Both the position numbers and the translations under genes were made by a program. From NCBI GenBank assembly GCA_958352885.1, contig CATWQI010000010.1, forward strand, positions 1-64,000: 64,000 bases of DNA. Direction: 5' to 3'. The notes under the pieces were generated by a model. That model was not told where the DNA came from. It saw only the letters and a list, made by a program, of their open reading frames with translations, and did no database searches. This stretch comes from an uncultured Duncaniella sp. (GTDB lineage Bacteria; Bacteroidota; Bacteroidia; Bacteroidales; Muribaculaceae). Shown piece by piece: positions 23,716 through 31,693 of this stretch (the first letter of the stretch is position 1; each line of letters starts with the position of its first letter).

Positions 23716-24729
23716 TTATCGGGTGTTTACATCAATTATATAATCGTATCTCCAGCTTCTGTCCTCTATTTCAAACGAGATTGGAGTAAGTTCCTCTTGA
23801 GGACCGTCTACGTTATTGTGGTTCAGATGGGCTATGATGTTATATGAATGTCCTGCCTTTAGGTCTATGTCCGGAAAATCGACAGTGAATGTCTTGACTC
23901 CGGAAAATTCTATGCCGGTAGTATCCTCCGGATTGTAGATGTAGAAAAGGTGTGTCTGGAGCTGTATCACAGCTCCTTCCGGTTTTATCGGCAGAATATA
24001 GACCGGAGGGGATGTCTTTGGATCGTTGATCTTAATAAGGTCGGCTCTGCCGGCTCCTGCCCAGAATGTCCTGTATCCTGTCCGTTCCCATTGCGGTGAG
24101 GTTGAGTTGAGGTCTATCTCTCCTTCGGAGTATAGATTGCCGAGGGTTATGGACGGTACGTTGATGAAATAGTGAGGATTCCCGAGTTCATTGTAGAATG
24201 TGAAAGTGAGCTGCGCAAGCAGATGATTGAATTCCAGGTCGACGGCAGGTGCCTTGTCAGGAATTATGGATGGTGTGACTTCTTTCCTGAATGCGTACAG
24301 AATGTCTGTTTTGGCACTGTCCGCCATGGCATTGTAATGCAGTGTGCCACCGCCGGAATATGGCGGTTCGCCTTCTCTGACGGGGGTAAAAGTCATCCCT
24401 TGCGATTCGCCCGGTGCCAGGGCTGTAAACCAGTAAGTATGTTCCGGATACCAGTATTCACGCTGGTCGCATATCCACTTTCCGTTTCCGTTCTCATCTA
24501 CTTCGGCTCCGTCATAGATGTAGTACTGTGCGTCATCTGTGAACGCATAGATTTTGAAGTTGTCGAACGGAAATGTCGGCGCGGAGTTGCGCGACATATT
24601 ATTAAGCACTGGTGCCGCAAACTCGATTGCGCAGGAGCTCTGCTCCTCCGGGATATCGGAATGTTCATCCGAACATCCTGCCAGGAGGAGCAGGGCAAGC
24701 AGCGTCATGAGTTTGTCTGGATAGCTCAT
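23716..24729 (-). CDS. Fimbrillin family lipoprotein (third gene of fimbrial operon)
   Basis: 337 residues, lipoprotein signal ending L-L-A-G-C. Fimbrillin signature segments are in the same order as in its neighbours: AIEFAAPVLN, a KIYAFTDDAQYYIYDGAEV strand pair, REYWYPEHTYWFTALAP, DILYAFRKEVT, and LEFNHLLAQLTFTFYNE. It shares this architecture with the product of the gene at 24751, which suggests duplication. It lies 21 nt after that gene and 1 nt before the next. Type V pili of Bacteroidales assemble from such lipoprotein precursors after surface proteolysis (family knowledge). Confidence 0.85.
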   Translation of the reverse strand: MSYPDKLMTLLALLLLAGCSDEHSDIPEEQSSCAIEFAAPVLNNMSRNSAPTFPFDNFKIYAFTDDAQYYIYDGAEVDENGNGKWICDQREYWYPEHTYWFTALAPGESQGMTFTPVREGEPPYSGGGTLHYNAMADSAKTDILYAFRKEVTPSIIPDKAPAVDLEFNHLLAQLTFTFYNELGNPHYFINVPSITLGNLYSEGEIDLNSTSPQWERTGYRTFWAGAGRADLIKINDPKTSPPVYILPIKPEGAVIQLQTHLFYIYNPEDTTGIEFSGVKTFTVDFPDIDLKAGHSYNIIAHLNHNNVDGPQEELTPISFEIEDRSWRYDYIIDVNTR

Positions 24730-24750
24730 TGTAAAAGTGAGGGAAAGGGA

Positions 24751-25770
24751 TTAATAGCTGACTTCACCGCCGTCTGCCATAGTCCAGTCGTTGACTTTGT
24801 CTACGGTGAATTTAATAGGCTTGAGACCGCCGGGTGCAACATTTTCACCGGTGAATGTGGCGGTAAATCGATAGCTCTGTCCGATAGCGAATTCTGTTTC
24901 TGCGGGAAGCTCGATGGTATGGCTGTAAGTCGCCATGCGGTTGTTTCCGTTGTAAACGTCAATGTCGAATGCCACCTGGTATTTTACCGCAGTATTTGAC
25001 GGGATTATGTACACTTGCTCTGACTCGATGCTGTTGCCGGGTGAGCTGTATCCGAATCGTCCTTCTGTATCGATTCCTGAGAGAACAAATGAATTATCAG
25101 TGTCGATGGTCCAGAGGCGGTTTGTGCCGTTTTGGTTGAGGTCGATTACACCGCTGCTTGGCACATTGGTGATACGTAGATTGCTGACTTCAAGTGTGGT
25201 GCTCTCGGATACGCTGTTGATGAAGCGGAATGAGAGCTGTGAGAGCATGTGGTTGAATGTCAGTGCTACCGGCTCGAATTCTGTGGCACCGTCCGGGTGG
25301 ATTATCGGACCTGAGAATGCATATACAAGGTCGGTCTCGCCATTGGCGCGATCGTTATGGAAAGTGAGCGTGCCACCTCCATAATATGTTTCGGCTGGAG
25401 TTGTCACAGGTTCGAAGCTGTAAGTCTTGTTGTCATAGGGGGCTATGGCGCTGAACCAGTAGTTCTGTCCGGCATACCAATATTCAGTCCTGTCAACATT
25501 CCAGATGTCGCCTGCGCGCTCTACTTTGTTACCGTCAAATACCACCGAACTCGGGTCGACGACGAAGCCCCACACACGGAACTCGTTAAGATTCTCGTTG
25601 GATGTAGGGGTTGCGGTGCGCTCCTTGACTGAATTGTTTATGAACGGGTTGGAAAAAGCGATTTTGACATCAGTGTCACCCTTTACGTAAGGATTGTCAT
25701 TGTCATCGCTGCTACAACCGGCAAGTGCCGCTGTCAAAGCTACCATTGCCAATGGATAGATACTCTTCAT
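24751..25770 (-). CDS. Fimbrillin family lipoprotein (second gene of fimbrial operon)
   Basis: 339 residues from ATG 25770; a longer reading to 25854 would add 28 residues ahead of the signal and overlap the upstream gene. Lipoprotein signal MKSIYPLAMVALTAALAGC. Then VKIAFSNPFINN, FRVWGFVVDPSSVVFDG, TEYWYAGQNYWFSAIAP, DLVYAFSGPI and LTFNHMLSQLSFRFIN mark the fimbrillin fold. Position directly after the DUF5119 gene makes it a candidate main pilin. The paralogue at 23716 has the same motif order. Confidence 0.86.
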   Translation of the reverse strand: MKSIYPLAMVALTAALAGCSSDDNDNPYVKGDTDVKIAFSNPFINNSVKERTATPTSNENLNEFRVWGFVVDPSSVVFDGNKVERAGDIWNVDRTEYWYAGQNYWFSAIAPYDNKTYSFEPVTTPAETYYGGGTLTFHNDRANGETDLVYAFSGPIIHPDGATEFEPVALTFNHMLSQLSFRFINSVSESTTLEVSNLRITNVPSSGVIDLNQNGTNRLWTIDTDNSFVLSGIDTEGRFGYSSPGNSIESEQVYIIPSNTAVKYQVAFDIDVYNGNNRMATYSHTIELPAETEFAIGQSYRFTATFTGENVAPGGLKPIKFTVDKVNDWTMADGGEVSY

Positions 25771-25837
25771 AGTGGTGTATGTTTTTGTAGTAATTAAATG
25801 ATGCTTAGGTTTTAAATAAATAGGAGAAACGCAAGTC

Positions 25838-26905
25838 TCAGAAGTCAATATCAATGTCGCTTGATGGTCCCCAGGGGCTTACATCTACATTGAAACCGCC
25901 TGAACCGCCAGAGGGCTTTCCTATGGAGTCGGGAATAGAGATTCCGTCCACCATAATGATTCCGCCTAATGGCTGTACGGCAACCTGCGATGTGACATCG
26001 AAGTCAAACGAAAGCAGTCTGCCGTTCTTCAAATAGGCTTGTAACGTAATTCCATAACGTCTGGTAGGTTCGATTTGTTCCAAATCAGCTATGTAGCCCG
26101 GAACCCCGAATGATTTCACAGCGCCTGTAAGACCATCATTCTGTCTCTCGCAATTGTAGAGGATGGTGATACCGTTGTCGTTCACGGTGTTGCCGGAACT
26201 CAGGTATACTCCGCTTGCCATGCCGGAGATAGCGCCACGGGCGGCAGATACATATTCAAGTCCGTCTTTAAACATGAAATGTATCACGTAGGTGTACACT
26301 GCCGGGTCGAGCAGAACATTGATTACTCTTGCGGAGTCAGCTGCATCGGCATTATAGTCAGCCATGGATGCAGTGTAGAGCATATCAGGCTCCGAGTACA
26401 CGGGCTGGGTTGATATATCAGTGCCGGTAACGGAGTTGCCATTGTATGTTTCGGGGGAATGCCGGCGTGTCGTGGCAATAGTCTTGTCAAACCCGGCTTG
26501 CGGGTCGATGATTATATACTCGGTGTCGTTATTGTAGAATAGCAGGTGGGAGGAGAGCGAACGAAGGTTGATTTCTCCTCCGTTGGCAGGAAGATTGAAC
26601 GATCTCATCTCTCCGCCACCGTCAGGGTAGGATATTATACGCAGTCCGTCCGGTATGCGTGGCAGCAATTGGCTCTGAGCTATCCCGAAGATGCTTGTCG
26701 AGTCCTTGTAAGATGATTGCCGCGGTGTGATGGGGATGTACCATTCGGTATCGTAACTCGCATCTATCTGTGTCGGATACCAGCCGACCGGCTCATCCTC
26801 CGAGCACTCTCCGGGGTACTCGTAGATGCATGAGGTTAATCCGCCTGTGGTTGAGAGTAAGAGGATTACCGCTGTCAGAATATGTGAGAAACGTGAGCGA
26901 TACAT
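25838..26905 (-). CDS. DUF5119 lipoprotein, likely fimbrial anchor/assembly component
   Basis: 355 residues. Lipoprotein signal ending L-T-S-C, followed at once by IYEYPGECSEDEPVG, a DUF5119-like start resembling FimB/Mfa2 anchors. The mature part looks all-beta, ending in an LSFDFDVTSQVAVQPLGGIIMVDGI-type beta segment and a Gly/Pro-rich tail. In fimbrillin operons such proteins usually come first and are thought to anchor or cap the pilus. The anchor role is inference from order and signal. It is the first gene of the four-gene operon, 57 nt downstream of the phosphopantetheinyl transferase gene; no clear promoter is visible in that gap. Confidence 0.65.
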   Translation of the reverse strand: MYRSRFSHILTAVILLLSTTGGLTSCIYEYPGECSEDEPVGWYPTQIDASYDTEWYIPITPRQSSYKDSTSIFGIAQSQLLPRIPDGLRIISYPDGGGEMRSFNLPANGGEINLRSLSSHLLFYNNDTEYIIIDPQAGFDKTIATTRRHSPETYNGNSVTGTDISTQPVYSEPDMLYTASMADYNADAADSARVINVLLDPAVYTYVIHFMFKDGLEYVSAARGAISGMASGVYLSSGNTVNDNGITILYNCERQNDGLTGAVKSFGVPGYIADLEQIEPTRRYGITLQAYLKNGRLLSFDFDVTSQVAVQPLGGIIMVDGISIPDSIGKPSGGSGGFNVDVSPWGPSSDIDIDF

Positions 26906-26962
26906 AGTATTATATCGCTATAACAAACAGGCTGCGGATGTTGTTGTATATTGTCCTCTTTT

Positions 26963-27505
26963 TTATTCGCCGGCAGGTACGGATACTGATATTATTCTTT
27001 CAGGCGTAAGGAGTGGATATGTGATGTCAAATATAGCTCCATGAGCCTCCGCGTGTGCCATATCGGAGCTGACGGAGATTTCAGACAGTACCAATCCGGA
27101 TTGCTGGGATGCTTTGAAGGTGGCCTCCTTCGCTGTCCACATTTTTAACAGGAAAGACGCTTTGGTGCCTTCGTCGGCTATGTTTTCTAATCTGTCAAGT
27201 TCGTCCCGTGTCAGGAATTTCTTTGCCACACGTGAAAGTTGAGGACGCCAATTCTCTATATCCACGCCTATCGGGGTGTCACTTACAGCAAGCACGCATG
27301 TATCAGTGCTGTGTGACAGTGAGATATGTGTCCCGGGGTGTGAGCATAAGTATGGAGCTCCGAACATGTCGTGGCTTAACTCTGCCGTGTCGCCGAAAGC
27401 CTCCCTGAGCAGGGTGAGTTTGGACTCTTCCTCTCTTGCTCGCCTCGGACGGTCGTCAGCAGGGATGCCGGTCATATATATACGGTAGCTGTCGGTCGTC
27501 ATCAT
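26963..27505 (-). CDS. 4'-phosphopantetheinyl transferase superfamily protein (Sfp-type)
   Basis: 180 residues. It transfers the phosphopantetheine arm of CoA to carrier-protein serines. Signatures: HISLSHSTDTCVLAVSD, the Mg-binding G80-V-D-I-E motif and the W-T-A-K-E-A-x-x-K motif around 123-131. The length is short for Sfp (about 220), closer to compact AcpS/Sfp hybrids. Its ATG overlaps the gldD stop (ATGA), so it belongs to the gldE-gldD operon, a conserved Bacteroidota order. No AcpS was seen in the window, so this may be the enzyme that charges AcpP. Confidence 0.88.
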   Translation of the reverse strand: MMTTDSYRIYMTGIPADDRPRRAREEESKLTLLREAFGDTAELSHDMFGAPYLCSHPGTHISLSHSTDTCVLAVSDTPIGVDIENWRPQLSRVAKKFLTRDELDRLENIADEGTKASFLLKMWTAKEATFKASQQSGLVLSEISVSSDMAHAEAHGAIFDITYPLLTPERIISVSVPAGE

Positions 27506-28080
27506 TTCAGGTTCTTTAGGGTGGTGAGGAGGTCATGCGACACAGCTGACACTATCGGGGCAATGGAATCAGGGGTGGCGGAAGGGGACGGACTGATATA
27601 CAGCGCTCCGGAGAGAAGTCCGGTATGGTCGGGATTATAAGCGAGAATCTGCAATGGGGTGGTGAGGGAGTTGCGTGTCATGAATAACGTTCCGCTCCAT
27701 CCTCCGACAGAGGTTAGTTCGGTCACCTCGGTGGTGGCTGATGATGTGTTGAGGCGTATCCGCTCGGTGCGGTTCTCAATCAGAGCCGGAAGGGCTGACG
27801 GTGTGGTGGATGTTAGAGTCAGAAATATTTTTGCCCCGGGGAAATGCGGGTATGATATATCAATCCATCTCCCGTCTTGTCTGATACTGTCGGCAATAAC
27901 GGCGTCAGCGTTTACCATAAGGTCTGCCGTACCGGTGTTATAAGATATATATACGGAGTCGGGGATTGAAATCCTGTGATATGCTTGCGGTTTGGGTGTC
28001 GCTTTCTCACGATTGTCATGACAGCTGACGGTTGTCATGGCGGCGAGGATAATCAAAGGCAGAAGCGGCAGTGGCAACAT
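27502..28080 (-). CDS. gldD: Gliding-motility-associated lipoprotein GldD homologue
   Basis: 192 residues with a lipoprotein-like signal ending T-V-S-C (Thr at -3 is unusual). The segment KPQAYHRISIPDS resembles the conserved PKP-x-x-Y-x-R-I start of GldD, and the protein sits directly after a gldE homologue and before the Sfp-type gene, as in many Bacteroidota. GldD is needed for gliding in Flavobacterium, but non-gliding Bacteroidales keep it, so the role here is probably envelope maintenance (inference). The stop overlaps the next start by 4 nt. Confidence 0.75.
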   Translation of the reverse strand: MLPLPLLPLIILAAMTTVSCHDNREKATPKPQAYHRISIPDSVYISYNTGTADLMVNADAVIADSIRQDGRWIDISYPHFPGAKIFLTLTSTTPSALPALIENRTERIRLNTSSATTEVTELTSVGGWSGTLFMTRNSLTTPLQILAYNPDHTGLLSGALYISPSPSATPDSIAPIVSAVSHDLLTTLKNLK

Positions 28081-28113
28081 ATGTACACGGACGGTTTGGG
28101 CGGTAACTGCCGG

Positions 28114-29508
28114 TTACTGTTTCATTTGGTCGGGTTGTACCTCCGACATGACTTTGACGCGCACGTTCGCTATGCGGTGCTGCTGTATGGACAGTACCAG
28201 AAATCTGCATCTGCCGTAGACGATTGACTCCTTTTCCTTTGGGAAGTCGCCCTTGATGGCGAGCAGCATTCCGGCAAGAGTCTCGCAGTCCTCTGTCACG
28301 TCCGAATAATCCTCTTCGTCGAGGTCGGTGACACGGAAGAAGTCGTTGAGCAATGTCTTACCCTCGAATATATATGTGTCATCAGGGAGTTTGCGGTAAG
28401 TCTTTTCCTCCACGTCATATTCGTCATTGATATCGCCTACAATTTCCTCGAGCACATCCTCGAGGGTTACGATTCCCTGAGTGCCGCCGAATTCATCCAC
28501 TACGATTGCAAGATGTACGCGCCGGGAACGGAAATCCTCCAGGAGGTCATCAATCATTCGGGATTCGGGCACGAAGTACGGTTCCCTCATAAGTGACTGC
28601 CATGCGAAGCCATCACCTGTCTTTCCTCCGACGTACGGCAGAAGGTCGCGGGAATAAAGCACACCCTGTATGTTGTCCATCGAATCCTTGTAGACCGGAA
28701 GGCGTGCGAATCCGCTCTCGATTACTACCTGCATCACTTCATCAAATGTCAGCTCCATGTCAAGACCGGTCACGTCGACACGCGGAGTCATGACTTCCGA
28801 TGCTGTAGTGTCGCCGAACTTAAGGATTCCTTCGAGCATATCCTTATTGTCGTTGGTGCCGACATCCGCTATTTCGAGCGCCTGCGAGAGGTCGTCGGCA
28901 GTGACTGTGGAGTCCTCTTTGGTCACAACTTTGTTGACGATGCCGCTGCTCTTTACCAGTACAGATGACAGCGGGTAAAATAGCCTGACAAACAGACTGA
29001 GCGGACCTTCCGCCATCTTCGCCCATCCGAGATTGTTGGAATTGGCGTAAAGTTTCGGAAGTATCTCGCCAAAAAGCAGGATCAGGAATGTCAGCAGTAC
29101 GGTCTGAAGTATGAAACTCCATAGTGCGCTCATGCCTGAGAATATCGGTCCGAGAGCGAAGTTACAGAGCACAACGATGGTGACGTTGACAAGATTGTTG
29201 GCTATAAGGATAGTGGCAAGCAGCCGTTCCGGCTTGGATATGAGCGCAAGCACTTGTTCGCCTTTGGGCGACTCCTCGAGTTCTTCACATTGGGCGGGGG
29301 TAAGAGAGAAGTATGCTATCTCGCTGCCGGATACGAATCCTGAAAGTCCGAGCGCGAATATGGCAAGGATTAGGGCAACAATCTGGCTGCCTCCCATTGT
29401 CACTAAGTCAAGCAGGTGATAATTTGCGAAATTAAGCAGAAGTTCCGCCACTGCTTCAGTGGCTGGTAAAGGGTCTGTGTCCAAATCTAATAGAAATAAA
29501 TTATACAT
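28114..29508 (-). CDS. gldE: GldE-type CNNM/CBS domain membrane protein
   Basis: About 464 residues from ATG 29508. A longer start at 29529 is unlikely because a -7 box ends 8 nt above it. Residues about 40-190 are a CNNM (DUF21) domain with three to four membrane helices (VSGSEIAYFSLTP motif), then a CBS pair (ASEVMTPRVDVTGLD, VDEFGGTQGIVTLED) and a C-terminal CorC/HlyC transporter-associated domain (DDTYIFEGKTLLNDFF). CorC-type proteins affect Mg/Co efflux. In Flavobacterium GldE works with GldD. First gene of gldE-gldD-PPTase. Confidence 0.88.
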   Translation of the reverse strand: MYNLFLLDLDTDPLPATEAVAELLLNFANYHLLDLVTMGGSQIVALILAIFALGLSGFVSGSEIAYFSLTPAQCEELEESPKGEQVLALISKPERLLATILIANNLVNVTIVVLCNFALGPIFSGMSALWSFILQTVLLTFLILLFGEILPKLYANSNNLGWAKMAEGPLSLFVRLFYPLSSVLVKSSGIVNKVVTKEDSTVTADDLSQALEIADVGTNDNKDMLEGILKFGDTTASEVMTPRVDVTGLDMELTFDEVMQVVIESGFARLPVYKDSMDNIQGVLYSRDLLPYVGGKTGDGFAWQSLMREPYFVPESRMIDDLLEDFRSRRVHLAIVVDEFGGTQGIVTLEDVLEEIVGDINDEYDVEEKTYRKLPDDTYIFEGKTLLNDFFRVTDLDEEDYSDVTEDCETLAGMLLAIKGDFPKEKESIVYGRCRFLVLSIQQHRIANVRVKVMSEVQPDQMKQ

Positions 29509-29537
29509 GGCGGCATGGCCCAGCCGCAATAACGCTG

Positions 29538-29545
29538 CAAATTTA
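29538..29545 (-). promoter_or_regulatory. -7 box of gldE
   Basis: Minus-strand TAAATTTG. TTTG at 29572-29569 is 23 nt away, a little long. The position favours ATG 29508 over 29529 as the gldE start. Confidence 0.5.
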
Positions 29546-29613
29546 ACAAAAAAATCTCTGATTTACTGCAAAAACCGAGGCAAACTTCACAGACGATATT
29601 TTTTTGTCGACGG

Positions 29614-30651
29614 CTATTTCTCTATATCCTGTTGTCCGGGTTCGTGGCGCAGGTTGTAATTGTTGCGCAGTGATTCAAATGTCGAAGCAAGTGCTGCAGT
29701 GCCCCCGGCGGCTTTCAAGGTTGCGGTGTCGGCTATGATATCATAGCCAAGCATCTCTTCATTGATTGTTTCGGGCACAGGTTTGAGTGGTATTGCGAGT
29801 GGATCAGGTGCTACGCCTTTTCCGCTCAGATGCTCGGTCAGTGCTTCGAGAGTCATGGCAGTGGCTCGGACTTTTCCCTCGTAGGAGTAGCCGGCTATGT
29901 GCGGCGTGGCAATCACAGCCATTTCGAGCAGTCCGGTGTCAATCGCAGGTTCTTTCTCCCAGCAGTCTATTGCCGCTGCCCGAATCTGTCCGGATTCAAG
30001 TGCCAGCTTTATGGCTTCGGTGTCCATTACTTCACCGCGTGCGGAGTTTATGACGAGCGGCTTGCGCTTGAGGGTCGACAGAAATTCATTGCCGAGAAGG
30101 TGATAGGTAGGATATTTGCCGCTGCGGGTAAGAGGGGTGTGGATTGTGATTACGTCGCACTCTTCAGCGATTCTGTCGAGCGTGACACCGGGTGCATCGT
30201 TGCCGAAACGTGGAGGGTCGTTTAGCAGCACCTTCATTCCGAGTGATTCAGCCCAGCGGGCGACTATGGTGCCCACATGTCCCACACCTATAATGCCTAT
30301 GGTCTTGTCTGCCAATGTCTCTCCGTCGTTTAGGGTGGCACGCACTGCGGATAGCACATACTGAGCCACTGCGGGGGCATTGCAGCCGGGTGCGTTCCTG
30401 ACGGTTATGCCATGTTCGCGGCAGTAATCCAGGTCGATATGGTCTGTGCCGATGGTGGCTGTGCCGATGAATGAGCAGACTGAGCCGTCGAGCAGTTTCG
30501 AGTCACAACGTGTGCGTGTACGTGTCAGCAGAATGTCGGCATCGCGCATCACATCCGGAGTGATTGCATCGCCTTTCAGATACATTGTCTCTCCAAGGCC
30601 TTCCAGGGGTTCCCTAATGAAAGGGATATTCTTGTCTACTACTATTTTCAT
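29614..30651 (-). CDS. pdxB: 4-phosphoerythronate dehydrogenase PdxB
   Basis: PdxB oxidises 4-phosphoerythronate in the DXP-dependent route to pyridoxal phosphate. 345 residues of D-2-hydroxyacid dehydrogenase type: start MKIVVDKNIPFIREPLEGLG, NAPGCNAPAVAQYVLSA, the NAD-binding GIIGVGHVGTIVARWAE, then INSARGEVMD and the catalytic His in VIATPHIAGYSYEGK. A C-terminal PdxB-specific tail is present but short. It lies 30 nt after the membrane protein gene and upstream of gldE. Confidence 0.94.
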   Translation of the reverse strand: MKIVVDKNIPFIREPLEGLGETMYLKGDAITPDVMRDADILLTRTRTRCDSKLLDGSVCSFIGTATIGTDHIDLDYCREHGITVRNAPGCNAPAVAQYVLSAVRATLNDGETLADKTIGIIGVGHVGTIVARWAESLGMKVLLNDPPRFGNDAPGVTLDRIAEECDVITIHTPLTRSGKYPTYHLLGNEFLSTLKRKPLVINSARGEVMDTEAIKLALESGQIRAAAIDCWEKEPAIDTGLLEMAVIATPHIAGYSYEGKVRATAMTLEALTEHLSGKGVAPDPLAIPLKPVPETINEEMLGYDIIADTATLKAAGGTAALASTFESLRNNYNLRHEPGQQDIEK

Positions 30652-30681
30652 TGTGGGGTGTGTCAGTGAGAAGATTCTGAT

Positions 30682-31674
30682 TTAGATTTGTCCGAACATC
30701 GACCAAAGGTACAAGCCGAAATACACAGCCATAAACGATGTCACGAAAAGATAGCCGCGCCTCATAGAGGTGAAACGGAAGAAGTGTCCTACCTGGAATG
30801 CCACACAGGCGTTGAGCAATGTGACATAAAACGGCAGGTTGGTGAAATTGACTATGGCGAATATGCCTGTGGCGATTGAGATAAGCATCAAAAGCCCGTT
30901 GTAGGCTCTTGCCTGTGCGTTGAAGCCGATAATCTTGATGAGGTTTACCAAGCCGGTGAAGAATCCGAGTGTTAGGGAGAATGCCACAGTTGCGAGAAAT
31001 GGCCATCCTCCAGGTGTGCTGAGCAGCAAGGAAGGGGGTGTGAACTCGATGACAGGCAATGTTGGGAGCGGCAGTATGCCGAGTCCCCACACAATCCAGG
31101 CAGGAGTAATTATACCCAGCAGTGCGGCGATTATTTTCTTGAATTTGAGTATTCTCATCTGCCCCAGACCGATTATGAATACCGGGACATAAAGCAGTGT
31201 GGCATACTGCACCATAGCGCCAAGCCCGAGCAGGAAGAAGGTCAGAAATACCCTTCTGGAACTTGCTCTGACAGCGTAGATGGTGAACATTGTCCACATG
31301 GAAAGCAGTACAACTATCGCCAGCACCACAGAGCCGCTCATCTGTCCCGCTATCATCGGGGTGGATGCGGTGGCAAACATGAAGAATGCCGCAAAGTAGA
31401 CCGACAGCGTTCGTAAGAGGTTGAAACTGCGGTTGATGACTATCATCAGAGCCCCTGTGCCGATCAGGAGAGCGATGTTTACCCACATTGAAATCCACGT
31501 GTCGCCAATCCACTCGGCAGGCGAGGCGAATGCCACTGTCATGGAGGTATGCAGGGCGGGAATCTTTCCTGTCGCCCATGCCTGAAACACCATGATGACG
31601 GAAAAGATACCGAAAAGTATCGCCATCCCTCTCGAGCGGATTATGCGTGTGAAGTTTATCTCTTTGCGGGTCAT
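30682..31674 (-). CDS. Polytopic membrane protein, DUF6427-like
   Basis: 330 residues with about nine to ten hydrophobic segments and short loops. Basic residues cluster at the cytoplasmic start (MTRKEINFTRIIRSRG) and late (FRFTSMRRGY). It looks like the uncharacterised Bacteroidota DUF6427 group (inner membrane, unknown function), an assignment from general pattern only. It sits 30 nt upstream of pdxB and 19 nt downstream of purD on the same strand, so it is inside a housekeeping transcript. Confidence 0.5.
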   Translation of the reverse strand: MTRKEINFTRIIRSRGMAILFGIFSVIMVFQAWATGKIPALHTSMTVAFASPAEWIGDTWISMWVNIALLIGTGALMIVINRSFNLLRTLSVYFAAFFMFATASTPMIAGQMSGSVVLAIVVLLSMWTMFTIYAVRASSRRVFLTFFLLGLGAMVQYATLLYVPVFIIGLGQMRILKFKKIIAALLGIITPAWIVWGLGILPLPTLPVIEFTPPSLLLSTPGGWPFLATVAFSLTLGFFTGLVNLIKIIGFNAQARAYNGLLMLISIATGIFAIVNFTNLPFYVTLLNACVAFQVGHFFRFTSMRRGYLFVTSFMAVYFGLYLWSMFGQI

Positions 31675-31693
31675 GTCGGCGTAGGAGAGGTGT

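Noticed and set aside
24172..24999. A 275-residue plus-strand frame inside the fimbrillin genes
   Set aside because: Antisense to two good lipoprotein genes, no start signal, no family.
30614..31579. A 321-residue reading frame on the minus strand
   Set aside because: Other-frame shadow of the membrane protein gene at 30682-31674; Arg/His-rich with no domain.
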